A stretch of 64,000 nt of DNA. Origin: Actinomycetes bacterium. Its GTDB lineage: Bacteria; Actinomycetota; Actinomycetes; Propionibacteriales; Nocardioidaceae. Numbering within the stretch: the first letter of the stretch is position 1; each line of letters starts with the position of its first letter. The stretch spans positions 1-64,000 of the forward strand of contig JAEZEJ010000025.1 in assembly GCA_023417775.1 (NCBI GenBank), given 5' to 3'. Positions 11,067 through 20,078 of the stretch are shown here, piece by piece. The notes below the pieces were generated by a model that made no database searches, was not told the DNA's origin, and was given only the letters and a program-made list of their open reading frames with translations. Both the position numbers and the translations under genes were made by a program.

Positions 11067-12404
11067 TCAGGCACCCAGGAAGCCCTGACCGCACACCCGC
11101 ACGACATTGCCGGTGATCGCCCCGGAGCCCGGGTGCGCGTACCAGGCGATGGCCTCGGCGACGTCGACCGGCTGACCGCCCTGCGACAGCGAGCTGAGCC
11201 GTCGGCCGGCCTCGCGGATCCCGATGGGCATCGTCTGCACCATGTCGGTCTCGATGAAGCCCGGAGCGATCGCGTTGACCGTGATCGCGCGGTCGGTCAG
11301 CCGGGGGGCGAGCTCCTGGACGAAGCCGATGACGCCCGCCTTGGCGGTGCCGTAATTCGTCTGCCCGTTGTTGCCGGCGATGCCGGCGATGGAGGAGATG
11401 CCGATGATGCGTCCACCCTGGCGGATGAGGCCGCGGTCGAGCAGCTCGTCGGTGATGCGCTGCGGCGCTCCGACGCTGACGTCGACGACCTTGTCCCAGT
11501 TCTCGGCCTTCATGTTCTTGAGCCGCTTGTCGCGGGTGATGCCGGCATTGTGGACGACGATGTCCACGCCATCGCCGAGCTGCTCGGCGATCGTCGCCGG
11601 GGCGTCATCGGTGGTGATATCGGCGATGATCGAGGATCCGCCGAGTTCATCCATCAGCGCCTCCAGGTCACCCTGCAACGGCGGGACATCCAGGCCGATA
11701 ATGGTGGCCCCGTCACGGTGCAGGATGCGGGCCATGGCCGCCCCGAGCCCACGTGACGCGCCGGTGACGAGGGCGGTCGTGCCCGCCAGCGGCGCGGCCG
11801 GGGTGTCGGCCTCGGCGGCGGTGGCGAGATCGGTGGTGCCGATCCGGATGACCTGGCCGTCGACGAAGGCGGACTTCGGCGAGAGGAGGAACTGGAGGGT
11901 CGAGTGGGCGGCCTCGGCGGCCTCGGGGGAGACGTAGACGAGATTGGCGGTGCTGCCGTTGCCGCCGATCTCCTTGCCGAGCGACCGTACGAAGCCCTCG
12001 AGGGCGCGCTGGGCGATGGCGGCGCCGGCGCTGGAGGTGCGCTCAGGCAGCGTGCCGAGGACGACGACACGGCCGCACGAGGCGAGCTGGCGCAGCACGG
12101 GCGTGAAGAACTCCTGTAGAGCGACGAGGTCGCGGGTGGAGGACAGCGAGGTCGCGTCGAACACGAGTCCCTTGTAGCGGCGGCCCTCCGCGCGGACGGT
12201 GGTGGTCTCGATGCCGTCGCCCTTCAGCAGGGCGGGCAGCGAATCGAGGACCAGCCCCTTCTCGGAACCGCCGAGGAGCACGGAGCCCTCGACGAGGGGG
12301 CCGCCGTCCCAGCGTTCGAGTGCCGGCGGATTGGGCAAGCCGATGTTCTTGACCAGGAACTGGGCGATCGGGTTCTGGATCAGCGACTGGTAACGGTCGG
12401 TCAT
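11067..12404 (-). CDS. fabG4: High-molecular-weight 3-oxoacyl-[ACP]/CoA reductase, FabG4 type
   Basis: A 445-residue member of the two-domain FabG class. The N-terminal ~200 residues form a Rossmann-like domain without an intact nucleotide motif. The C-terminal half is a full short-chain dehydrogenase: TGASRGLG near residue 214, an NAG motif, and the Ser...Tyr-x3-Lys triad (ISSIAG...NYGTAK, Tyr about 351 and Lys about 355). M. tuberculosis FabG4 prefers NADH and acyl-CoA substrates; the same is assumed here. The name rests on family and synteny with the neighbouring hydratase and thiolase. ATG 12404 is chosen because homologous proteins begin near TDRYQ; the open frame further upstream runs antisense into the thiolase gene. 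Confidence 0.9.
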   Translation of the reverse strand: MTDRYQSLIQNPIAQFLVKNIGLPNPPALERWDGGPLVEGSVLLGGSEKGLVLDSLPALLKGDGIETTTVRAEGRRYKGLVFDATSLSSTRDLVALQEFFTPVLRQLASCGRVVVLGTLPERTSSAGAAIAQRALEGFVRSLGKEIGGNGSTANLVYVSPEAAEAAHSTLQFLLSPKSAFVDGQVIRIGTTDLATAAEADTPAAPLAGTTALVTGASRGLGAAMARILHRDGATIIGLDVPPLQGDLEALMDELGGSSIIADITTDDAPATIAEQLGDGVDIVVHNAGITRDKRLKNMKAENWDKVVDVSVGAPQRITDELLDRGLIRQGGRIIGISSIAGIAGNNGQTNYGTAKAGVIGFVQELAPRLTDRAITVNAIAPGFIETDMVQTMPIGIREAGRRLSSLSQGGQPVDVAEAIAWYAHPGSGAITGNVVRVCGQGFLGA

Positions 12405-12427
12405 CGCGGCATGTGTCCTATCTCTCG

Positions 12428-12442
12428 GATACCCTCGGTATC
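12428..12442. promoter_or_regulatory. Inverted repeat in the fabG4/fadA2 divergent promoter region
   Basis: GATACC-CTC-GGTATC is a perfect 6-bp palindrome with a 3-bp centre, placed 24 bp before the fabG4 start and 83 bp before the thiolase start. A TetR-family gene lies just beyond the thiolase, so this is the natural candidate operator. That link is inference. Confidence 0.4.
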
Positions 12443-12524
12443 TGAACGCGTTACGGTGACTGTAGCCTGCCGTGACAGGCGAGTCCACACGGACGTCCCC
12501 AGCTCCTGCGAAGAAAGGTCCGTC

Positions 12525-13835
12525 ATGGCCCAGAAGTCGGCTTCGATCAACGACGCCACCGTGCGCCGCGTCGCGGTGATCGGCGGCAACCGCATCCCAT
12601 TCGCGCGCTCGAACACCGTCTACTCGGGCGTCTCCAATCAGGAGATGCTGACCGCGGCGCTCAACGGGCTGGTGGAGCGCTTCGGCCTGGTGGGCGAGCG
12701 CCCCGGTGAGGTCGTCGCGGGTGCCGTGCTCAAGCACAGCCGCGACTTCAACCTCACCCGCGAGACCGTCCTCGGCTCCAAGCTGTCGGCGGCGACCCCC
12801 GCGGTCGACATCCAGCAGGCCTGCGACACCGGACTGCAGGCCACGATCCAGGTGGCCAACAAGATCGCCCTGGGCAGGATCGACTACGGCATCGCCGGCG
12901 GCACCGACACCACGAGCGACGCCCCGCTCGCCGTGGGCGACAAGCTGCGCAAGATCCTCATCCAGGTCAATGCGGCCAAGGACACGCCGACGCGGTTGAA
13001 GCTGCTGAGCAAGATCCGCCCGCAGTACCTCGCCCCCGACCAGCCGCGCAACGAGGAGCCTCGCACCGGCCTGTCGATGGGCGACTCCCAGGCACTCACC
13101 GGCGACGAGTGGGGCATCACGCGAGAGGCCCAGGACGAGCTCGCGGTGGCCTCGCACCAGCACCTGGCCGCCTCCTACGAGGAGGGCTGGCAGGACGACC
13201 TCGTCACGCCCTTCAAGGGCGTCGAGCGGGACAACAACCTACGAGCGGACTCGAGCCTGGAGAAGCTCGCGAAGCTCAAGCCGGCCTTCGGCAAGCAGCT
13301 CGGCGAGCGGGCCACGATGACGGCCGCCAACTCGACTCCGCTGTCCGATGGCGCCTCGGTCGTGCTGCTGGCGTCCGAGGACGAGGCCGCCGCGCGCGGG
13401 TGGGAGCCGTTGGCCTATGTGGCCGACTACGAGACGGCCGCCGTGGACTACGTCAACGGCGGCGAGGGCCTGCTCATGGCCCCTGTCTACGCGGTGCCCC
13501 GGATGCTCGAGCGCAACGGTCTGACGCTGCAGGACTTCGACTTCTACGAGATCCACGAGGCCTTCGCCTCGCAGGTCCTGACCACGCTGGCCGCCTGGGA
13601 GGACGCCGACTACTGCAAGCAGAAGCTGGGACTGGACGCCTCGCTCGGGTCGATCGATCGCAGCAAGCTCAATGTCAAGGGCTCGTCGCTCGCGGCGGCC
13701 CATCCCTTCGCGGCAACGGGTGGCCGCATCGTGGCCAATCTCGCCAAGCTGCTGCACGAGAAGGGCTCCGGTCGCGGGCTGATCTCGGTCTGCGCCGCAG
13801 GTGGCCAGGGCGTCGTCGCGATCCTCGAGGCCTAG
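12525..13835 (+). CDS. fadA2: Acetyl-CoA C-acetyltransferase (thiolase), FadA2 type
   Basis: A 436-residue thiolase that condenses or cleaves acyl-CoA with CoA. The nucleophile is Cys100 in IQQACDTGLQ. The His of HEAFA and the C-terminal Cys of ISVCAAGGQG complete the active site, and the KGSSLAAAHPFAATGGR loop is present. It is longer than the common ~390-residue biosynthetic thiolases, as are its mycobacterial FadA2 relatives. AAGAAAGG at 12511-12518 supports the ATG at 12525. It is divergent from the fabG4-hydratase pair and shares with it a set of reactions (thiolase, ketoreductase, dehydratase) that lacks only an enoyl reductase for one chain-elongation cycle. Confidence 0.93.
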   Translation: MAQKSASINDATVRRVAVIGGNRIPFARSNTVYSGVSNQEMLTAALNGLVERFGLVGERPGEVVAGAVLKHSRDFNLTRETVLGSKLSAATPAVDIQQACDTGLQATIQVANKIALGRIDYGIAGGTDTTSDAPLAVGDKLRKILIQVNAAKDTPTRLKLLSKIRPQYLAPDQPRNEEPRTGLSMGDSQALTGDEWGITREAQDELAVASHQHLAASYEEGWQDDLVTPFKGVERDNNLRADSSLEKLAKLKPAFGKQLGERATMTAANSTPLSDGASVVLLASEDEAAARGWEPLAYVADYETAAVDYVNGGEGLLMAPVYAVPRMLERNGLTLQDFDFYEIHEAFASQVLTTLAAWEDADYCKQKLGLDASLGSIDRSKLNVKGSSLAAAHPFAATGGRIVANLAKLLHEKGSGRGLISVCAAGGQGVVAILEA

Positions 13836-13842
13836 TCGCCTT

Positions 13843-13869
13843 GGCGAGGGGTGCGCCTCACCCCTCGCC
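13843..13869. terminator. Bidirectional terminator between thiolase and tetR
   Basis: GGCGAGGGGTG and CACCCCTCGCC form a perfect 11-bp stem with a 5-nt loop. It starts 7 bases after the thiolase stop and overlaps the last codons of the converging tetR gene. Confidence 0.8.
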
Positions 13870-14532
13870 GGAGGCGCGGGAGGTCTCGGGTACGGCCATG
13901 GCGATCATCGCCCGCTTGGCCCAGGAGACGACATCGCCCAGCGGCAGGTCCGTCATCACCGGCATGCCGGAGTTCAGCTCGCGGATCGACTTCTGGAAGC
14001 CCAGCAGGTTCAGGACGCCGAGTCCCTGTGCGTACAGCACATTGGCCAGCAGCTGGGGATCGGCGACCGCGAACTCGCCGGTCGCGTTGCCGGCCTCGAT
14101 CGCCCGGACGACGTGATCGAGGCTCTGGAACATCGCCTGGCCCAGCTCGACGAGGCGTTCCTGGCTGACCTCGTCGACCAGATCCGTACCGCGGTAGCGG
14201 AGCAGCGCCTGTGCGCAGTCGACGAAGGCCGGGAAGCGGGTGCCGTAGTCGAAGAAGGCCGCGGCCTGGGCGTCGAGGCGTTCGGTCGCCGTGCCTCCCG
14301 TGGCGTCGGCGGCCGCCATCTCCTCGCCGAGCTCGCCGAGGTAGTCCACCAGCGTCATCGCGAAGAGCTCTTCCTTGGTGGTGAAGTGCCGGTAGATGAT
14401 CGCCCGGTTGATCCCGACCTTCTTGGCGATGTCGTCGATCTGGGCGTCGCGCATCCCGCGCTGGTCGAACAGCGTGCGGGTGGCCTCGACGATCTCCCGG
14501 GCCCGGCGTGCCCGCCGCTCCTCTGGTGACAT
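13858..14532 (-). CDS. TetR-family transcriptional regulator
   Basis: A 224-residue repressor. The N-terminal helix-turn-helix spans about residues 12-56 ([13 protein letters not shown]...[26 protein letters not shown]), and the rest is the variable ligand-binding domain. It converges on the thiolase gene across a shared terminator, so control of the hydratase-reductase-thiolase genes is a reasonable guess; the ligand may be an acyl-CoA. TACAGT stands six bases before the ATG (leaderless type). The promoter faces that of uvrB with only 53 bp between start codons. Confidence 0.88.
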   Translation of the reverse strand: MSPEERRARRAREIVEATRTLFDQRGMRDAQIDDIAKKVGINRAIIYRHFTTKEELFAMTLVDYLGELGEEMAAADATGGTATERLDAQAAAFFDYGTRFPAFVDCAQALLRYRGTDLVDEVSQERLVELGQAMFQSLDHVVRAIEAGNATGEFAVADPQLLANVLYAQGLGVLNLLGFQKSIRELNSGMPVMTDLPLGDVVSWAKRAMIAMAVPETSRASGEG

Positions 14533-14585
14533 GGGCTCACTGTAGCGATCGGCTCTTGTCAGTGGCCCGGCGTACGCTGGTCGAC

Positions 14586-16664
14586 ATGAGATCAGCGACC
14601 GATTTGACCCGTCAGGTGGCGCCCTTCGAGGTGGTCTCGGAGTACGCGCCCGCCGGGGATCAGCCGGCCGCGATCACCGAGATCAGCAAGCGGATCGGCG
14701 CTGGAGTCCCCGATGTCGTCCTGATGGGCGCGACCGGTACGGGCAAGACCGCCACCACGGCATGGATCGCCGAGCAGCTCCAGCGGCCGATGCTCGTGCT
14801 GCTGCCCAATAAGACGCTCGCCGCGCAGTTCGCCAATGAGCTGCGCGAACTGCTGCCCAATAACGCGGTCGAGTACTTCGTCTCCTATTACGACTACTAC
14901 CAGCCCGAGGCGTACATCGCGCAGTCCGACACCTATATCGAGAAGGACTCCTCGATCAACGAGGAGGTCGAGCGGTTGCGGCACTCGGCCACCTGGTCGC
15001 TGCTGACCCGCCGCGATGTGGTCGTCGTCGCCACGGTCTCCTGTATCTACGGTCTGGGCTCGGCCCAGGAGTATCTCAACCGGATGATCGGCTTCAAGGT
15101 CGGCGATGAGGTCGACCGCGACGAGCTGCTCCGCACCCTCGTCCAGGCGCAGTACGTCCGCAACGACGTCGCCGCGACGCGCGGCACCTTCCGGGTCAAG
15201 GGCGACACCCTCGAGATCTTCCCGGTCTACCAGGAGATGGCGGTGCGCATCGAGTTCTTCGGGGACGAGATCGAACGGCTGATGACCCTGCATCCGCTCA
15301 CCGGCGAGGTGCTCAGCGACGACAAGGAGCTCTTCGTCGGTGCCGCCACCCACTATGCCGCCGGCCAGGACGTCATGACTCGGGCCATCGAGGGCATCCA
15401 GCGCGAGCTGGAGGAACGGCTCCAGGTGCTCGAGCGCGAGGGCAAGCTGCTCGAGGCCCAGCGGCTGCGCATGCGCACCACCTACGACCTGGAGATGATG
15501 GAGCAGGTCGGGACCTGCTCGGGCATCGAGAACTACTCGCTGCACATGGACGGCCGCGCCCCGGGCACCGCCCCCAACTGCCTCTTGGACTACTTCCCGG
15601 ACGATTTCATGCTGGTCGTCGACGAGTCGCATGTCACGATCCCGCAGATCGGGGCGATGTACGAGGGCGACATGAGCCGCAAGCGCTCGCTGGTCGAGCA
15701 CGGGTTCCGGCTGCCGAGCGCCATGGACAATCGTCCGCTGAAATGGCCGGAGTTCCTCGAGCGCATCGGCCAGACCATCTACCTGTCGGCCACCCCGGGC
15801 TCCTACGAGCTCGACAAGGTGGGCGGCGACGTGGTGGAGCAGATCATCCGCCCCACCGGTCTGGTCGATCCCGAGGTCATCGTCAAGCCCACCAAGGGGC
15901 AGATCGACGATCTGGTCGACGAGATCAACGGCCGGGTCGAGAAGGGTGAGCGGGTGCTCGTGACCACCCTCACCAAGAAGATGTCCGAGGACCTCACCGA
16001 CTATCTCCTCGAGGCCGGCATCCGCACGCGCTATCTGCACAGCGAGGTCGACACGCTGCGGCGCGTCGAACTGCTGCGCGAGCTGCGGATGGGCGAGTAC
16101 GACGTCCTCGTCGGCATCAACCTGCTCCGCGAGGGCCTCGACCTGCCTGAGGTGAGCCTGGTGGCGATCCTCGATGCCGACAAGGAGGGTTTCCTGCGCT
16201 CGGAGCGCTCTCTCATCCAGACCATCGGCCGCGCGGCTCGCAATGTCTCCGGGCAGGTCATCATGTACGCCGACACCATCACCGATTCGATGGAGTTCGC
16301 GATCGAGGAGACCAATCGGCGCCGGGAGAAGCAGGTCGCCTACAACCGGGAGCGGGGGATCGATCCCCAGCCGCTGCGCAAGAAGATCGGTGACATCACC
16401 GACATGCTCGCCCGGGAGGATGCCGACACCAAGAACCTGCTCGCCGCCACCGGCGATCACCGGCGCAAGGGGGTGGCCGTGCCGCTGGGGGAGAAGGCCG
16501 CCGGAGACATGCCCTCCGGGGAGCTCGCCTCACTCATCGACCAGCTCAATGCGCAGATGCATCAGGCCGCCGAGGAACTCCAGTTCGAGGTCGCCGCGCG
16601 CCTCCGCGACGAGATCGGCGATCTCAAGAAGGAGCTCCGGGGCATGATCGAGGCCGGTGCCTGA
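14586..16664 (+). CDS. uvrB: Excinuclease ABC subunit B
   Basis: The damage-verifying helicase-like subunit of nucleotide excision repair. The 692 residues show Walker A GATGTGKT near residue 47, the DNA-gripping beta-hairpin with [11 protein letters not shown] near residue 101, DESH in motif II, the RAARN motif VI region, and a C-terminal UVR domain (about 650-690) that binds UvrC. ATG 14586 is preceded by TACGCT seven bases upstream. I see no obvious LexA box in the 53-bp gap to tetR. uvrA and uvrC lie about 6-8 kb downstream. Confidence 0.97.
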   Translation: MRSATDLTRQVAPFEVVSEYAPAGDQPAAITEISKRIGAGVPDVVLMGATGTGKTATTAWIAEQLQRPMLVLLPNKTLAAQFANELRELLPNNAVEYFVSYYDYYQPEAYIAQSDTYIEKDSSINEEVERLRHSATWSLLTRRDVVVVATVSCIYGLGSAQEYLNRMIGFKVGDEVDRDELLRTLVQAQYVRNDVAATRGTFRVKGDTLEIFPVYQEMAVRIEFFGDEIERLMTLHPLTGEVLSDDKELFVGAATHYAAGQDVMTRAIEGIQRELEERLQVLEREGKLLEAQRLRMRTTYDLEMMEQVGTCSGIENYSLHMDGRAPGTAPNCLLDYFPDDFMLVVDESHVTIPQIGAMYEGDMSRKRSLVEHGFRLPSAMDNRPLKWPEFLERIGQTIYLSATPGSYELDKVGGDVVEQIIRPTGLVDPEVIVKPTKGQIDDLVDEINGRVEKGERVLVTTLTKKMSEDLTDYLLEAGIRTRYLHSEVDTLRRVELLRELRMGEYDVLVGINLLREGLDLPEVSLVAILDADKEGFLRSERSLIQTIGRAARNVSGQVIMYADTITDSMEFAIEETNRRREKQVAYNRERGIDPQPLRKKIGDITDMLAREDADTKNLLAATGDHRRKGVAVPLGEKAAGDMPSGELASLIDQLNAQMHQAAEELQFEVAARLRDEIGDLKKELRGMIEAGA

Positions 16665-17394
16665 GCCGCTGCGGTTGGCCGCCGAGGGTGTCGAGGCCAC
16701 GATCGATCCGGTCGCGGGAGGACGGATCGCCTCCCTGCGGTTCGACGGGTACGAGGTGCTCGGCGACAGCGGCGATCCCGAGGAGGATCCCTCGACCGCC
16801 TCGGGCATCTTCCCGATGGTCCCGTGGGCGGGTCGCTGGCGGGGCCATCGACCGCATGGCCTCGGACGGGATCGTGCGTGGCGGGTCGACGGCGATGCCC
16901 TGACCCTGGACATCGAGGAGGGTCCGCTCCCGGGCACTGCCCGGCTGCACTATGAGGTCGCGCCGATGACTCTCCGGCTGCGGCTCAGCTGGGAGGCGCC
17001 GGCGGGAGACTCCTCGATTCTGGGATTCCATCCCTGGTTCCGGCGAGAGCTGGGAGACCGTGCGGCCGCCATCGCGCTTCCGGCGGAGGAGATGCTCGAG
17101 CGGGGCGAGGATCATCTGCCCACCGGGCGGCGCGTGGGCGTCCCACCCGGGCCGTGGGACGACTGCTTCCGGCTGCGCTCCGGACCGAGCATCAGCTGGC
17201 CCGGCGTGTTGCGTCTGGAGCTGACCGCCGACACTCCCTGGTGGGTGGTCTACACCGAGCGAGCGAATGCGATCTGCCTCGAACCGCAGACGGCTCCGCC
17301 CGATGCGCTCAACGGTGTGCTCGACGATGTGGACCTGTGGCGACGCTCGGTCCAGTTCACGATCGTCGCCGTCCGCGAGACGACGACCGGGTGA
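16657..17394 (+). CDS. Aldose 1-epimerase-like protein
   Basis: A 245-residue protein with the galactose-mutarotase-like fold: [18 protein letters not shown] at the start, FPMVPWAGR, a conserved FHPWFRREL and a terminal [13 protein letters not shown] motif that bears the family's catalytic Glu. The expected reaction is interconversion of alpha and beta anomers of an aldose or hexose phosphate; the sugar is not known. Its GTG start overlaps the end of uvrB by 8 bases, so the two genes are coupled, although their functions are unrelated. Confidence 0.85.
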   Translation: MPEPLRLAAEGVEATIDPVAGGRIASLRFDGYEVLGDSGDPEEDPSTASGIFPMVPWAGRWRGHRPHGLGRDRAWRVDGDALTLDIEEGPLPGTARLHYEVAPMTLRLRLSWEAPAGDSSILGFHPWFRRELGDRAAAIALPAEEMLERGEDHLPTGRRVGVPPGPWDDCFRLRSGPSISWPGVLRLELTADTPWWVVYTERANAICLEPQTAPPDALNGVLDDVDLWRRSVQFTIVAVRETTTG

Positions 17395-17448
17395 CCGGCC
17401 GCTGCGCGCGGTGCTCGACGCGAAGCGCGGTCGCTGCGGTGTCACAAT

Positions 17449-17546
17449 GGTCGGCGGAGGACACCGCGCCTTCGCCGCAGCGCCACCGCCCAGGGGGATC
17501 TCCTCAGCGACGGGACGGGTCGCGACGGGCGAGACCTCCGGCGGCC
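17449..17546 (+). promoter_or_regulatory. Structured 5' leader of terC, possible yybP-ykoY-type element
   Basis: The 177-nt leader before the terC gene folds around a closing helix between 17449-17460 and 17535-17546. Its 3' side contains GCGAGACCTCC, which resembles the conserved GCGAGACCUU of the Mn2+-sensing yybP-ykoY riboswitch, a class often found before terC genes. The 5' conserved part is not clear to my eye. A covariance-model search would decide. Confidence 0.35.
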
Positions 17547-17571
17547 CACCCACACTCGGAGGACATCACGC

Positions 17572-18567
17572 GTGAACGTCTCTGCGCTCGAATGGGGCAT
17601 CACCCTCGGCGTCACCATCGCCATCCTGCTCGTCGACATCCTGGTCATCGCCCGACGGCCCCATGAGCCGTCCACCCGGGAGACCTCGCTCGCCCTGTCC
17701 TTCTACATCGGGCTGGCGGTGCTCTTCGGGTTCTTCGTCTGGTGGCGCCATGGCCAGGACCGAGGGATCGAGTTCTTCGCCGGCTGGCTCACCGAGTACA
17801 GCCTGTCGATCGACAATCTGTTCATCTTCATCATCATCATGGCGAGCTTCGGGGTACCGCGGAAGTATCAGCAGGAGGCGCTGCTGGTGGGCATCATCCT
17901 GGCCTTGATCTTCCGCGGAGTGTTCATCGCCGTCGGCGCGGCCGCCATCGAGAACCTGTCCTGGGTCTTCTACGTCTTCGGAGCCTTCCTCGTCTACACG
18001 GCCGCCAAGCTCGCCTTCGGCGGGGACGACGACGAAGGCGGCGAGAATGCCGTGGTCCGCTTCGCTCGTCGCCGCTTCCGGCTGAGCGACGAGTGGCACG
18101 GTCTCACCCTGATCGTCCGCGAGAACGGCAAGCGCGCCATCACACCGATGGCGCTGGTCATCGTGGCCCTCGGCACCACCGATGTGATGTTCGCCCTGGA
18201 CTCGATCCCGGCGATCTTCGGCCTGACCCGCGAGCCCTATCTCGTCTTCACCGCGAATGTCTTCGCGCTCATGGGCCTGCGTCAGCTGTACTTCCTCATC
18301 GGCGGGCTCCTGCAACGACTGGTCTTCCTGTCCTACGGCCTGGCCTTCCTGCTGTTCTTCATCGGCGCCAAGCTGGTCCTCGAGGCGCTCCACGAGAACG
18401 AGCTGCCCTTCATCAACGGCGGGGAGCCGGTTCCCGTGCCGGTGATCCCCACCCTCGCGAGCCTCGCCGTGATCGTCCTGACTCTCGCGGTCACCGCCGT
18501 GGTCAGCCTCTGGTACTCCGCGCGCCACGATCAGTCCGAGTCCTCCACTCCCTCAGCCCAGGAGTAG
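17572..18567 (+). CDS. terC: TerC-family integral membrane protein
   Basis: A 331-residue membrane protein with about nine hydrophobic segments. TerC hallmarks are visible: the acidic membrane motif TEYSLSIDNLF (about 75-85), its partner ALGTTDVMFALDSIPAIFG (about 200-218) and LMGLRQLYFLIGGL. Family members take part in manganese or other metal export, possibly metalating secreted proteins. Between the two motif pairs lies an acidic, probably cytoplasmic loop (GGDDDEGGEN). CGGAGGA at 17557-17563 supports the GTG start. The leader may hold a metal-sensing riboswitch. The gene converges on the permease gene with only 11 bp between stops. Confidence 0.9.
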   Translation: MNVSALEWGITLGVTIAILLVDILVIARRPHEPSTRETSLALSFYIGLAVLFGFFVWWRHGQDRGIEFFAGWLTEYSLSIDNLFIFIIIMASFGVPRKYQQEALLVGIILALIFRGVFIAVGAAAIENLSWVFYVFGAFLVYTAAKLAFGGDDDEGGENAVVRFARRRFRLSDEWHGLTLIVRENGKRAITPMALVIVALGTTDVMFALDSIPAIFGLTREPYLVFTANVFALMGLRQLYFLIGGLLQRLVFLSYGLAFLLFFIGAKLVLEALHENELPFINGGEPVPVPVIPTLASLAVIVLTLAVTAVVSLWYSARHDQSESSTPSAQE

Positions 18568-18578
18568 CCGGGGGCTAG

Positions 18579-19988
18579 CTAGCGGGCCTCGTCCTCGGAG
18601 GAGGACTCGCCGTCGACGGCCGTCAGCCGCTCTCCGCGACGACGGCTGGCGATGTACATCGGGATGCTCAGCACGAGCCCGAGCACCAGCAGGATTCCCG
18701 CGACCTCGTACTCCGCGGAGGGACGTCCCGACAACGGGGTCACCAGATACAGACACGAGACCACGCCCAGGAGGGCGACCGGTGTCCAGGTGCGGAAGTG
18801 ACCGTGGTCGACGCGATCGCGGCGCAGCACGAGCACGGCGCCGTTGACGACGCCGAAGACCGCCAGCAGAAGCAGCGATGTGGTGCCGCCCAGGACGGAC
18901 ACGGCGTTCTCGCTCGCATAGGAGACATAGGCGATCAGCGCCAGGGCGATCAGCGTGGTGAAGATGATCGACACATAGGGCGTACGACGCCGCTGGCCCA
19001 CGCGCGAGAGGACGCCGGGGATGATGCCCTGGCGGGCCATGCCGTACAGCAGGCGGCTCGCCATCAGCATGTTGATGAGGGCCGAGTTGGCGACGGCGAA
19101 CATCGAGATGAACGGAAGGATCTCCGCGATCGGCAGGTCCGGTGCGCCGCGTTCGACGACGGTCACCAGCGGAGTGTCGTTGCCGGCGAGATCGCCGACG
19201 GGCACCAGCGCCACCGCGCAGATGGAGACGAGCACATAGGTCGCGCCGGCGATGCCGAGCCCGGTCAACATGATCTTCGGGAAGATCCGGTTCGGCTCAT
19301 GGCACTCCTCGGCCATGTTCACCGAGTCCTCGAAGCCGACCATCGCGAAGAAGGCCAGCGAGGTCGCGGTCGTGACGGCCAGGAACACGTTCTTGTCATC
19401 GGGTGTCTCGAAGGCGACGACGCGGCCCCAGTCGGCATCGCCGCCGGCGATCGCATAGAAGCCGACGAGGATGACCAGCAGCAGGCCCGAGAGCTCGATC
19501 ATCGTCAGCACCACATTGGTCTTCACACCCTCGCTGACGCCACGCAGGTTGATCGCCGCGACGACCAGCATGAAACCGAGGGCCATCGCCATGATCGAGG
19601 TGTTGCCCGCCTCCCATCCCACGCCGACCGCGAGATTCGAGGCGAAGGCGCGGGCGGCGGTCGAGGCCGAGGTGATGCCCGAGCACATGACGGTGAAGGC
19701 GATCATGAAGGTCAGCAGGTGGATGCCGAAGGCCTTGTGGACATACAGCGCCGCGCCTGCCGCCTGCGGATACTTCGTCACGAGCTCCAGATAGGAGAAG
19801 GCGGTCAGCAGCGCCACGGAGAAGGCGATGAGGAAGGGCAGCCAGGCCGCGCCCCCGACCTCCGCCGCCACCTGGCCGGTGAGCGCGTAGACGCCGGTAC
19901 CGAGGATGTCGCCGATGATGAACAGCAGGAGGAGCTTCGGCCCCATCACCCGGCGGAGTTCCGGCTGCTGGGAGGTCTGGGTGGTCAT
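18579..19988 (-). CDS. APC-superfamily amino acid permease
   Basis: A 469-residue protein with about twelve membrane helices. Helix 1 holds the substrate-binding break GDILGTGVYALTGQVAAEVGG (about 25-45). Helix 6-8 features are FFAMVGFEDSVNMAEECHEPNR, the typical APC consensus around residue 230-250, and MASRLLYGMARQGIIP near residue 330. The C-terminal tail is acidic (ESSSEDEAR). The substrate is probably an amino acid or amine but cannot be named. The start is ATG 19988, supported by an upstream GAGG. It is divergent from a cytochrome P450. Confidence 0.88.
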   Translation of the reverse strand: MTTQTSQQPELRRVMGPKLLLLFIIGDILGTGVYALTGQVAAEVGGAAWLPFLIAFSVALLTAFSYLELVTKYPQAAGAALYVHKAFGIHLLTFMIAFTVMCSGITSASTAARAFASNLAVGVGWEAGNTSIMAMALGFMLVVAAINLRGVSEGVKTNVVLTMIELSGLLLVILVGFYAIAGGDADWGRVVAFETPDDKNVFLAVTTATSLAFFAMVGFEDSVNMAEECHEPNRIFPKIMLTGLGIAGATYVLVSICAVALVPVGDLAGNDTPLVTVVERGAPDLPIAEILPFISMFAVANSALINMLMASRLLYGMARQGIIPGVLSRVGQRRRTPYVSIIFTTLIALALIAYVSYASENAVSVLGGTTSLLLLAVFGVVNGAVLVLRRDRVDHGHFRTWTPVALLGVVSCLYLVTPLSGRPSAEYEVAGILLVLGLVLSIPMYIASRRRGERLTAVDGESSSEDEAR

Positions 19989-20078
19989 CGTCGGTGCCTC
20001 GTCTCTCGCGAGCTGATGTGTGCTCCAACACTGCTCCGCCTCGATGGAAGCGGCAACCGGTACGTGTACGGTGTTGCG

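Noticed and set aside
12411..12524. N-terminal extension of the thiolase from 12411
   Set aside because: The extension runs through the divergent promoter region and the GATACC palindrome. The ATG at 12525 has a good ribosome-binding site and gives the family N-terminus.
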